Assembly (NCBI GenBank): GCA_014925825.1
Contig: JACGCK010000010.1
Location: forward strand, 62,001-126,000
Source of the DNA: Pholiota molesta
Taxonomy: Eukaryota; Basidiomycota; Agaricomycetes; Agaricales; Strophariaceae
Length of the DNA stretch: 64,000 nucleotides
Direction: 5' to 3'
The notes under the pieces are model-generated. The model did not search any database. It had not been told where the DNA came from and saw only the letters and a list, made by a program, of their open reading frames with translations. The translations under genes and the position numbers were made by a program. This document shows positions 22,493 through 32,550 of this stretch, one piece after another; position 1 is the stretch's first letter; the number at the start of each line of letters is the position of its first letter.

Positions 22493-24984
22493 CTATATAC
22501 CAAATATACCATACAACCCCTTGCACCTGCGCACTGGACCTGTTGTTACTTGCTCCAGAATTTGCTCGATACGGACCGCGAGGTCAGGGGAGTACCGTTC
22601 TACACTCTCCTTGACACAGTCAGCGACCGAGCGCCAGTACTTCGCGAACTCTGCAGCCAATATGTCTACGACATGGTGATATGCTTTACCCTGATCACCG
22701 AAATCCTGTGATAGGACAGCATCAGTATGTGGAGTAAAAATATGGCTTGTGGTGTGTACCAGATGTTTCAAGGCTCGAAGGATATTGGAGCAGGCACCAT
22801 GCCCGTTGCTTCTGTTAAAAAAGGTTTTGCTATAGAGTGTGCAATTGAAGTTCATGAATGCACTATGAAGTCGTTCTGTTGCTTTTGCCTCTTTGAGGAG
22901 ATTTAGGATCGCCGCCAAACGGTCATGTTCCTGGTTCATCACAGCCTCCAAATCATTGTCCAACCAGAGCGGATCCAATATTGGAGGACGCCTCTCGAGG
23001 AACATGCATAATAGGGTTGTCCGGTACTCATCGAGGTCGATGTGATATTGTTCAGAACGGCTTTTGTCGATGAGGAAATCAGGGAGTGACGCATGGAGGA
23101 ATTTTAGCTCAGGATAGCTATGGGTGGGGGGCTTGCATAGGATGACTGCCGTCAGATCAGTGAAAAGGACATCTAGCTCGCCGGGCTCAAGCAGAAAGGC
23201 ACTATCAATAACTTCAATATCGACGATCGCACTAATGATCACAAATGCAATAATTTCGAGGACCTTGTCAAGCACTTCAACCTGTGAGAAGATATGTTGA
23301 TAGAGTGCGTCCAGATGCGCGAATGGATTCTGCGAAGCTGAATCTCGCAAACGGATACCGCGGATGACTTCGAGTTGATGACCAGGATTGGCGCGTGGGG
23401 ATGATAGGTAGTTGATTACGACAGATGCGAAGATGAATTGGCCGGATGACTTGTCTACGATCTGCTTGACAGATGAAGCCGGGGGCCAGTCGATTGGGAG
23501 GTGGCGCTTGAGAAGATGAGTCTCCTTGATATCACGAAATTTGTCGACAAGATAGCGTCGAATGTCATCTGAGGTTTGCTCGATATCGGAATTGTCAAGT
23601 GCGAGTGTCAGAACGAGATCCGAAACCTCATTGCAGGCGAATGCTGCCTCGATTTGGGGCTCACGACGGCTAGCAACAAGAAATACAACAGGGATTTTCC
23701 TGGAGCGAGAAACGGCGGCAAGTGATTGGATAAGGTCAATCTGATGAGCGCGCTGAGTACATTCGTCAAGGCCATCGATCAAAACTACAAAAAAGCCCTT
23801 GAAGTGTTTCTGTACCCGAAAAAGAGGTTGGATGATGAGTTTTTCAACCTGAGATTTCAGTGATTGGGCAAAGATGAGGGGATTGTTCTCGATGATCCCA
23901 AATATTTCATCCTGAACCTGTGGAATGAGCTGAATGAGCTGATAAACGAGTGTCGCGATGAAAGAAGCCGTTGAATTTCGTGTAGGATCGGTCCGGAAGA
24001 AGAAAAAGCTGGCAAGCGGGATCTGCGCCTTCTCGCAAAGCTCGGCAATAGACTGCATAATCGCGGACTTCCCAGCACCAGCGGCGCCATGCATCCACAT
24101 AATCCACATTTGACGGATGATGAGATCCATATGGATCCAGTCGTAGATCTGCTTCTGGATAGCTACACGAGTGTCTGGGTGGCATCTCGGAGGATCGACA
24201 CGCTGGGCCGAGTTATGGAATGCAGAGGTCGCGACGTGCTTTTGTAAGAGCTTGAATCCTGCTGGAAATATCAAAGCTATGATGAGAACACGCCGTATTT
24301 CCTTCTTAAAGGCCACATACGTCTTATCCGTTCGCTCGGGGTGTGGTTGTGGTTGTGAATTTCATTCGTAACATTGACTGGGCCTCCCCCATACGAAATG
24401 CCGCTGTTCTTTATATTATGAAATCCTGGTGGTTCAGATGGAAATTGGCGCATTGCGGGCGGTTCCAATGGGACGAGCTATTTCTCATGTCTTAGTATGT
24501 GCCACAGTTTATATAGTATAGCCTTCAGACCCACATCCTCGTCGTTGCCGGCTGCATGGCGATTATGTGTTGGCTATGAACCTTTGGTTTTAGGCGACGG
24601 TACTTAATTGAATGCAATTCATACAGGGGGACTCACCATTGCACTATTGTCTCGGCCCCCCAGACGCTTCAAATCTGGCACATCAGCCAACTGACCTTGG
24701 CTCTATTGCACTACTCACCTCATCACCAGCTATGTGGGTATCTCTCCTGTTTCCCTCACCAGGAGAATCCGACCTGCTGTCATGAGTTCCATCCCCTGGA
24801 TGCGGACCAGGCGCAATCAGGATATTGGGCTGTCATACTTCTGCATCAGTACGAATTTTGGCCTGATACCCTTCCGATAAACGGGACTCACAAGAACATT
24901 GTTCTCTGGCAGATGTCCTGTATCAGGGGACTCCCTTCCAAATGTCGTCTTGACTTTGTTGAGAAATGTCGTACGGCGGCCCAT
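22493..24984 (-). CDS. NLR3: intact NACHT-family STAND NTPase
   Basis: Seven exons join into 714 residues: 24892-24984, 24719-24829, 24637-24666, 24535-24573, 24321-24477, 22760-24261, 22493-22705. The start gives MGRRTTFLNKVKTTFGR. The exon ending at 24321 carries GISYGGGPVNVTNE and PSERIRR, a region common before NACHT domains in agaricomycetes. Walker A (GAAGAGKSA) is near residues 202-209 and Walker B (LIDGLDEC) near 303-311, followed by ASRREPQIEAAF. The C-terminal half has a winged-helix-like region with LKFLHASLPDFLIDK. No WD, ankyrin or TPR repeats follow, so this is a NACHT-only architecture. The last intron (22706-22759) is 54 nt and can be read through without a stop. Such proteins are expected to switch between ADP- and ATP-bound states in the cytosol and signal in non-self recognition; that role is inferred from the family. 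Confidence 0.85.
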
Positions 24985-25054
24985 TGAATTTAGGCTATGT
25001 GTAGTATGTCGTGTAAGACGTTGTGTGAGATAGTGGAATTAAGAAGTGATTTAA

Positions 25055-25061
25055 GTTTATA
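25055..25061 (-). promoter_or_regulatory. TATA box of NLR3
   Basis: TATAAAC on the minus strand, 71 bases upstream of the NLR3 start. Sequence and spacing match those upstream of NLR6 (71 bases) and NLR8 (68 bases). Confidence 0.65.
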
Positions 25062-25134
25062 CTTCTCAGGACTCCTCACGTCGAAGGCTGTCCCAATGTT
25101 CCGATTACAACGAAAGCATATGTCATATGAATGT

Positions 25135-25180
25135 CATGTATTCACACCTTGGGACGGTGTGCTTTATTATTGAATACATG
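25135..25180. promoter_or_regulatory. Conserved palindrome upstream of NLR3
   Basis: Outer arms CATGTATTCA/TGAATACATG and inner stem CACACC/GGTGTG form a nested palindrome about 80 bases upstream of the TATA box. Equivalent palindromes lie upstream of NLR5 and NLR6, and inner-stem-only forms upstream of NLR2 and NLR8. It could be a binding site for a dimeric regulator, or an RNA hairpin in an upstream transcript. Confidence 0.5.
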
Positions 25181-26809
25181 TTGTCACCAAAAACGCTTCT
25201 ATCTGCGGTTCATCAACAATTCGACTCAATGAATGCTATGTACAGACAGTACAGGATTCGAGTAAGATGCGATCAGGTCGCCACACCACGGGAAGAGACG
25301 CGAATGCTACTCCTTTCTTGTGCACGCTCAGCTGGTGCGCAACATTCGCGCTATAAATATATATCGCACCGGCCGGTGCACCTGCACAACGCTTCGGCCA
25401 GGGTGAGAGTATCTTATAATGGACGGACGCATGCGCCTGACCATCGCACCCACTACGGGAACACTGCGAATGTACGTGCGCGCTCGAGTGGCCGTCCCCG
25501 TCACTCGACCACCCGCCACACGACCACCGCCATCGAACTCACGAAGCTCTGGGGAATCGCGCTATATTGAAGGTCCCATCTAGTGATGTTGCGCCCGTCG
25601 CAGAGGGCGAACGTGGAGATTCCGGGCACGTCGCGTGGGATATGGAGCATCAGTCCTGTATACCCGGCCAGTTTGCAGCGGGCGGACGAGTGGCTTCGAA
25701 GACACGCGAAGGAGAGACGTTACTATACAGTATATGGATCCTGGAAGCATGCCACGAGCCTATGTAGATGATGCGGAACAAATTTCGAGTTATATATATC
25801 TGCTCGGACATTCCGCGCAGTTGATCATCTATCCCAATGCATGCATAGCAGATACGAAAGGTATTTACAGACAACGTGGGTGTGCAGATTGATATTCGGG
25901 CGGTGCCATGTCATGGACAACGCCCTGGCGTGGGGCAAATCTCGTTGTGGGCTCTGTCTTTCGATTGGACTCCCAGAAGGCGTTCGTTGAAGGCTAGAGG
26001 CGGTGCACATAGCTGGAAATGGACCGCGGAAGGGCATGCGATGGGGAACACGAGCGCGCGGCCTGCGACGAGGGGCCGCGGAGCGAAAATCTGGCTCCAG
26101 ACGTTCCCTGGCGCGAGTGGGAGGGGTGGTATGTATCTTGGGACAGAGCTGGTATGGGAGGTGCGCGTGATGTATTCAGGCGGAGTTTGAATGCTTCGCT
26201 GCCTCGAATCGTCATGTTTGCATGCCTTCGCCACAGCAGTCTACCTACACGAAGCAACTTTTCCGGTCTCGTTCTTGTGCGATGCGCGCCCCAATGTCGC
26301 TCTGCCGTCTTCATTGTCATACAAGACCGCAAGGCACGGGTCCTCGCAAGTAGGAAAGGTATGTCCGCACAATGCTCCTGCCCACAACCTGTCCATGTTC
26401 TCTCCTACCCTATTACATTCCCATCGCCTCCGTCTTCCTTTTTCCCCCCGCTAGGTTGCTATATAATCGCTAATTATAATTGAACTCCATCCTTTTGTTA
26501 GGTCTACTCGCGGAGTGATAAGCTGTGGCCCATCGGCCCAATCCCTCATACTATGCATCCATTATGCTTGGAGATTGAGGCTTGAAGTCGGAGTAGCTCC
26601 TGGGCCTTATGCTTACCGCACACGGCCTGGCGGAGAGGTCAAAAATTCGTCGCTTCGAGCCTCTGGAAACGACGATGTCCCCTCTGAGTACGTTTCTCTA
26701 GTAGCGATCGCGTCTGCGCTGTCTAGGTACTTATCTCCCTGTCCCTCACTCCCGTCGCATCCGTCGCTGATTCAGCCATCAAACAACCACAGACCTCCAA
26801 GTCGAATGA
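25181..26809. repeat. 5'-side duplicated module of NLR3
   Basis: 25190-25300 is nearly identical to 37030-37150 and 44270-44385 ('cgcttctatctgcggttcatc'). A plus-strand TATA-like run 'ctataaatatatatcgca' at 25351 is also present at 37184. 25890-26760 is related to 44380-45500. Apart from the secreted-protein remnant listed separately, no coding sequence is supported. Confidence 0.5.
25500..25640 (-). pseudogene. Truncated copy of the secreted-protein gene
   Basis: On the minus strand it keeps the exon 2 start (RDVPGISTFALCDGRN) and then jumps to the exon 3 end (Q(S/T)-PQSFVSS-like), compared with the intact gene at 37340-37892. The signal peptide exon, the middle with two cysteines and the second intron are missing. 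It is a deletion remnant. Confidence 0.6.
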
Positions 26810-27620
26810 TACATTATCGATTATCTGTCACAACGCATCTACCGACTCTACCACTTCGGCAGCTCCACATCCCCCGCGCCCAATATCGAGCCGCACCATG
26901 CACTCTGACCAGCGCCCTCGGCGTTGCATCCCCTTCGCGCTGGCATACCCTCTTCCCACCCGCGCCAAGGGCCAGCCCGCGTCTGCCTTCCCGTTCCCTG
27001 GCGGGCCTGCTCGGCCCTCGTGGTGCGCGGCCCCCTTCGCTTGCCCGTGCGCCGGAGACGAGGGGACACGCCTCCGCCCGGCGCCGCTTCGTGATCGCCA
27101 CCATCGTCGCTGTCAAGTGACGCGGCCGCTATTGCGGGAGCCACCACGCCATTCCCCGCTGCAACCATGCCAAGCGGTGTCCCTCATCCCTCCAGCTTCG
27201 CGCAACGCATTGTCCCGTTGCTGATCTGCAAGCCCGTCGCTCCGGGAAGCGGACCAGCGTCTGCGCGTCCCGGATGGCGTGATGAAGAGCGGGAAGTGAT
27301 CGAGCGGGCAGCGGGCGTCCTCCGAGGTCCCGTCGAAGGTCCGCGAGGCGCCAGTGAGGCGGTGAAGCAAGACCATGCTCCCCGGGATTTTCAACACAAC
27401 TACCGCGAGGAGGCGGAGTTCGAGCGTCTGCGGTACGAACCCCCCGACGTGTTGGAGCTTCTGCAGTGCCGCCCGCATTATGCGCTCGATGATCTGTGCG
27501 AGGAGGACGGCGAGGATCTCATAGCAGTGGTCGCGGACGGCCAGGCCTCTAAGGCGAAGAGAGAGAGAATGCGGCGTCCGAGCGCAGGGAAGTGGGAACA
27601 GTGTATTTCGTGAGTAATGC
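26810..27620. repeat. GC-rich duplicated block (direct copy at 45540-46170, inverted at 38160-38900)
   Basis: Runs such as 'cgcaccatgcactctg', 'gctgtcaagtgacgcg', 'ttgctgatctgcaagcc' and 'gaggcggagttcgagcg' recur at 45540-46170. The 38.2-38.9 kb copy is in the opposite orientation. A plus-strand charged open frame (27167-27613, with DEEREVIERAAG) is interrupted by a stop and frame changes in the 45.9 kb copy, so coding is doubtful. Confidence 0.55.
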
Positions 27621-28259
27621 TGTTGTATTTATTCCAATGATTGCCCTGAAACGTCCACCCTACCCGCCAGGCCAGGTATTCGCCTTCGAACAGTGAACGC
27701 CGCGGCCACGGCGACACACCTTGAAGAACGTCGCTCGGACGATGGCGCGGGAAGAAGCGAGCAGGCGAAACGAGGGCTGCTCCTTACCCATCAGTTTTCC
27801 TTTGAATCCATATATTGCTCCTGCCACCGTCGAATTTTGTCGATACAGACATACGATACCCACTTCGAATGACACGTTCGGTTCTAAGATTAATGGTACT
27901 CGGCTTTGCGTTACAACTTACGCTACATGTTGTTTGACAACATCAACCGTCCGCCGCTGATCAATCCACAAGCTGTTAGGACACATTGTGTCACCAAGTA
28001 TTTGAGATGGTGCATTAGCGTGTGTGTGAGAGAGACGGCCAGAGTCGAGACGGATAGGGTGCGAATATGCACAAGTACGTTTTCTTCGAGCATACGTTAC
28101 GATGCTCTGCTTGTATAAGTGCCCAAGAAGAAACAGATTGACCATTTGTTGCATAGTATTCGGGCGGATCGTTAACGAAATTCGACGAATGTGATAAGAA
28201 TTCCCAGGTGATTAAAATACAATGTTCAATTTACATATATACAAGCGTCTGCGCAACTG
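27621..28259. repeat. 3' flank of NLR4
   Basis: 27800-28250 matches other NLR 3' flanks (compare 730-1200 and 49690-50180: 'catacgatacccNcttcgaatgac', 'attgaccatttgtt'). It probably includes the NLR4 3' UTR. No gene is seen. Confidence 0.5.
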
Positions 28260-30448
28260 TTATTGCGGGCTCGCAGGAACACTGACAATCAAAGCTCCTT
28301 GAGCCTGAATTTGCTTGATACGAGCCATGAGATCTGAGGACACGTATTTACCAAGCACCTGGGCATCGGTTTTGAACATGGGCCAGTGCTTCACGTACTC
28401 TGCGGCCAATATGTCCACCACGTGGCAATATGCTTCATCCTGGTCACTGAAATCCTGGGATAGGACAGCATCAGTATGTGCAGTGTGGAGTACAAATATG
28501 GCTTGTGGTCCGTACAAGTTGTTTCAAGTTTTGAAGGATACGAGGGCCAAGAGGACACCAGCGGTATTCAAGAAAGCTTTCGCTATAGACTGCGCAATGA
28601 AATTTCATGAACGCACTACGAAGTCGCGCTGATGCTTTTGCCGTTTCAAGGAGATTTTGGATCGCCCGCAAACGGCCCCCTTCTCGGCGCATCGCAGCCC
28701 TCAAATCATTATCCGACCAGAGTGGATCCAATATTGGAGGGTGCCTCTGGAGGAACCTGCATAATAGATTTGTCCTGCATTCATCAAGGTCGATGTGATA
28801 TTGTTCAGAACGACTTTTGTCGACGAGGAAGTCAGGGAGGGATGCATGGAGGAATTTTAGCTGAGAGTAGGCCGCGGTGGGAGGCTCGCATAGGATGACG
28901 GCCGTCAGATCAGCAAAAAGGACATCTAGCTTGCTGGGCTCGAGCAAAAACGCGCCTTGAATATCATAGATATAGCTCCCCCCGCTCACAATCACATACC
29001 CAATGATATCGAGGACCTGGCCAAGTGCTTCAACCTGTGAGAAGATATGTTTGTACAGTGCATCCAAATGCGTGAATGGATTCTGCGAAGATGAATCTCG
29101 CATACGGATACCGCGGATGACTTCGAGCTGATGAGCCGGATTGGCGCGTGGGGATGATAGATAGTTGATCACGACAGATGCGAAGATGAATTGACCAGAT
29201 GACTTGGACACAATCTCCTTGATAGACGAAGCCGGGGGCCATTTAATGGGAAGGTAGCGTTTGAGCCGATGAGTCTCCTTGATATCACGGAAATTGTCGA
29301 CAAGAAAGCGTCGGATGTCTTTTGATGATTGCTCAATATCTGAATTGTCAAGAGGGAGTGTTTTCAGAATCCTGCAAATGGGCATCCGTACAAATCCAGC
29401 CTCGATTTGAGGCTCACGCCGACTGGCAATGAGAAATAGAACTGGGATGTTCCCGCTCCTTGAGATATTACCCAGGACCTTGATCAAGCCGGCTTGAACA
29501 CTCCGATCATTACATTCATCGAGACCATCAATGAACACCACAAATAGTTGTTTCAAATGTGGAGGTAGGTGAAGAAGAGGTTGAACGAGGAGTTGTTGTA
29601 CCTGGAATTCGAGGGATTGGCTGAAAATGAGGGGATTGTTCTCGATGATCAGAAGGATATCCTCCGAAATTTCCGGAATGGCCTGGATGAGCTGATAGAC
29701 CAGTGTTGCCATTAAGGGCGCAATAGCATTTCGAGTGGAGTCCCCTCTGAAAAAGAAAAAACTGCCAATGGCGATGGCCGCTTGAACACATTGTTCCGCG
29801 AGCGATTGCATGAGCGCAGTTTTGCCTGCTCCCGCCGCGCCATTCAGCCACAGCACCCACTGTTCGCGATCTTCTGATTGTGTGATCCAATCGTAGATTT
29901 CCTGCAGGATGGCAACACGGGTGTCTGGATGGCACCGGGGTGGGTCGATGCGCTGTGCGGAATTATGGAAAGCAGCGGGAGCGACGAGCTTCTGTAGATT
30001 TTTGCGGATCTTGGCTACTATGGGAACATGAGTAACAACTTCGTCCTACGTGTAGTGCGCCTGGGACTCACGTCGAGCGTTCTTCCCATTATTTACAACG
30101 CTTGCAGCTTGCGTAAAGTGTCCTCCAGAGATCACAAAGTTTCCATGGAACATTTGCATCGGCGCAGTGTCGATAGCTGGGTTCGGCTGGTTGAATTTCG
30201 CGTCAGCTACCCGCACCACATATCTCTACGGGCAGATCATTGCGCTCCTGACTCACGTTAGACGTTCCCACATCGGTGTCTACCGTTTGTGTTGATATCC
30301 TGTCGTTGGAAACCTTTCGATGTTCGCGTTTCGCGCTCTGCTTAGCCGCGACGCTTGCCGCCTCCAGAAGTCCGTCTTGGCCTCCGGATGGAACGCGAGA
30401 CTTCCGAATGAATCTTGCCTTCGATTTCTGTGACGACGCTGGTTCCAT
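28260..30448 (-). CDS. NLR4: NACHT STAND protein with frameshifted N-terminus
   Basis: Its closest relative is NLR7. The NACHT exon 28516-30017 and last exon 28260-28454 are intact, linked by a 61-nt intron. The 54-nt intron 30018-30071 joins an N-terminal exon. Walker A is GAAGAGKTALMQ and Walker B FIDGLDEC. The NLR7-like start (ATG at 30448, MEPASSQKSKARF) lies in an exon of 377 nt against 376 nt in NLR7. The extra base, near 30240-30255, brings a stop before the NACHT exon. Starting instead at the internal ATG at 30159 (MQMFHGNFVISGGHF) gives an open 594-residue protein: 30072-30159, 28516-30017, 28260-28454. The last exon ends differently from its paralogues (GALIVSVPASPQ). So either the gene uses the internal start or it is a recent pseudogene. 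Confidence 0.68.
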
Positions 30449-31074
30449 AACAGTGGGGGATAAGGATGGAGTGGGGGATGACAAGTATCGACGAGAGGAA
30501 GCCTTATTGATGTATCTCACCATCCACAGCCACATTGCTGTACGTTGGATTGGCATTCTCTGTTGTTTCTGTTGCACTGTTACTATAATGCGGTGTACAT
30601 ACAGTGTACATGCCATAGATCGAACCGAAAATATGTAATAGCACTGCATTGGACTACCCGGTATGCACATATATGCGGAGACGTGTGCTATGATGGTGTG
30701 CGCACTGCGCGTGTTGGACACGCGCATCGCCATCGCCTATTCGCGGCGCTGTCATCCCGCCCGCGCCCACCGCCCCTCGGCCCCCTCGTGGATGCGCTCC
30801 ATCTCGCGCGGCACCCGTCAACACGCGCCGGCGGTCACACGCGGCCGACGACGCTTGACGATGACGACAACGTGGACCTCCTCGAGCCTGATGCACAGGC
30901 CAAGCGTAATGCAGACGAGAACCTCGCGAAGCTGAACACGCTCTCCACGGACGTGGTGCGATTCAATGACGCTGCTCGCGGGCGGCTCGCAGCTCCGCCA
31001 GGCGCATGCGCGGAACATGATGCCAGGGAGCGCGGAGAAGAGAGCGGTGCCGGTACGTTTTGGCATGCGGCTGG
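30449..31074. other. NLR4 upstream region with a possible exon fragment
   Basis: 30540-30720 is related to the NLR7 upstream region at 52440-52680. On the plus strand 30840-31046 reads as a coding-like stretch (AKRNADENLAKLNTLSTDVV) followed by a GTACGT donor-like site. A related GC-rich run ('tcctcgtggatgcgctcc') occurs at 54330. No gene could be completed. Confidence 0.3.
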
Positions 31075-32550
31075 CACGGGCGATGGGCGGCATCGGATGA
31101 GCGTGTCGATGGAGTGGGGGGCGTTGCTTCGGGAGAGGCGGTGCGGGTGCGAGAATGCCGGCCGGGGAGAGCGATCTGTTCGCGGAAGAGAGTGCGTTAG
31201 CGAAGGTGGGTTGGGACGGTGGGTAACCGTGGGTTGAAACGGTGATGCTTACAGGGAGAAGAATTTGTGCTAACTATGGTAGATCCCGCGCGGTGCATCT
31301 CCCCGTTTGATCGTCAAGACCCGGGGACTCCATTGTTCAAGAAATTTCAATGAGCGACAGCTCGACAACCCGCTCAGACAGTTAGGCACGAGGGGACGAA
31401 TGTTACGCACGCTGGTTGGCAGACGCGGACAGCGAAGAAACGCGCTACAGTCAGGGAGTCGAGGAAGCGTGAAAGACTGGATGAGGGATAGGAGTAGGAC
31501 GTGCCGTAGAGCGACAATCATGCATAGGCAGCCGAGGAGGCGTGCATTCGGTAGGTGGAAGGGTGTGCATAGCTACGAGATAAAAGCAAGGAGCTAAACA
31601 GCCTAATCAGCCTAATCAGCCTCTGAAAGCGATCGCGGGTGGGTGGTGAGAGAATACGGAGGGCTTTAGATGGGTACTGGACGTACCTAGGGAAGGCGGG
31701 GTATGGCGAACGTCGTAGATGGCGCGGCAACTGGGGGCTTGATCGATATGAGGGTGAACGATGCGTGGGGCGAGCAGAAGGGATGTAGCGTATAACGGGA
31801 TCTCGCAGATGAGAGGAGGTCGCGTGTTCTTAGGCGCCATGTATTGGCGAATCTAGATAAGAGCTAAGTGCTGTGTGCATTGAATAAGGTATCGTTGACG
31901 GGTGAACTATCTTGAATGAAAGTGGGCCGCAGAAAGTGCGATGACATGTTGCAGTTGTGTTGCAGGGCAATAGGGGATCACTTTGTCAGCAATTCACACG
32001 GGAAAGTGTGCTTGGGTCACCACGCTCTGCCTTCGACGTTCCTGGACCTTCACGAAACAACTAGCAGTCCTCTGGATCAATGACCTCCGCCTCTCGCCCA
32101 CCTTTAACCCGAAGACTGCTCTCCGGCGTCCTTTGAACTTCCAACCGGAGTCGTCCAACACACCTGACAGGTCCAAGTTCTCTCGTATACCCTGACGACT
32201 GCCTACTGCCGTTCTTCACACATCGTCCAACACACGCGGCCAGGACCACACTCGCTCGACCCAACCCGCCAAGCTCTTGACTGTATATGCCTTCCGCTGC
32301 ATCGCTACCGCTCCCCCGCTCATTTAGGATAGCAATCCGCTGAGCGAGTCGATGCTCGCATGACGCTCGCCTTAGGCTCCATATCTTGTCCGTCAGGCAG
32401 TAACGCCTCGCTATGCCTAGCAAGGTACGTGCACCTTGGCCAGTCTTTTTCGATGCTCATGCTCATCCATTCATCCTACAGTCGCGCCATTGCTAAAACT
32501 TACTGCGCCGATGCTGCGATTCAACGTTTGGGCTGATGCGTAACTGCTCT
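31075..32550. repeat. ~1.4 kb segmental duplication, copy 1 (partner 62580-64000)
   Basis: Nearly collinear with 62580-64000, with long identical runs (for example 'gcgaaggtgggttgggaNggtgggtaaccgtgggttgaaacgg' at about 31200 and 62708). A few small indels separate them. No intact frame is shared. It marks a recent duplication between the NLR4 and NLR8 upstream regions. Confidence 0.75.

Noticed and set aside
25135..25180. Palindromes and repeated modules as a possible CRISPR array
   Set aside because: The repeats are kilobases apart and tied to gene flanks. There are no regular spacers, and the genome is eukaryotic.
27167..27613. Charged 148-codon frame with DEEREVIERAAG
   Set aside because: The frame is interrupted in the 45.9 kb copy and not evident in the inverted 38 kb copy, and no splice-supported start was found. 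Kept only as part of a repeat block.
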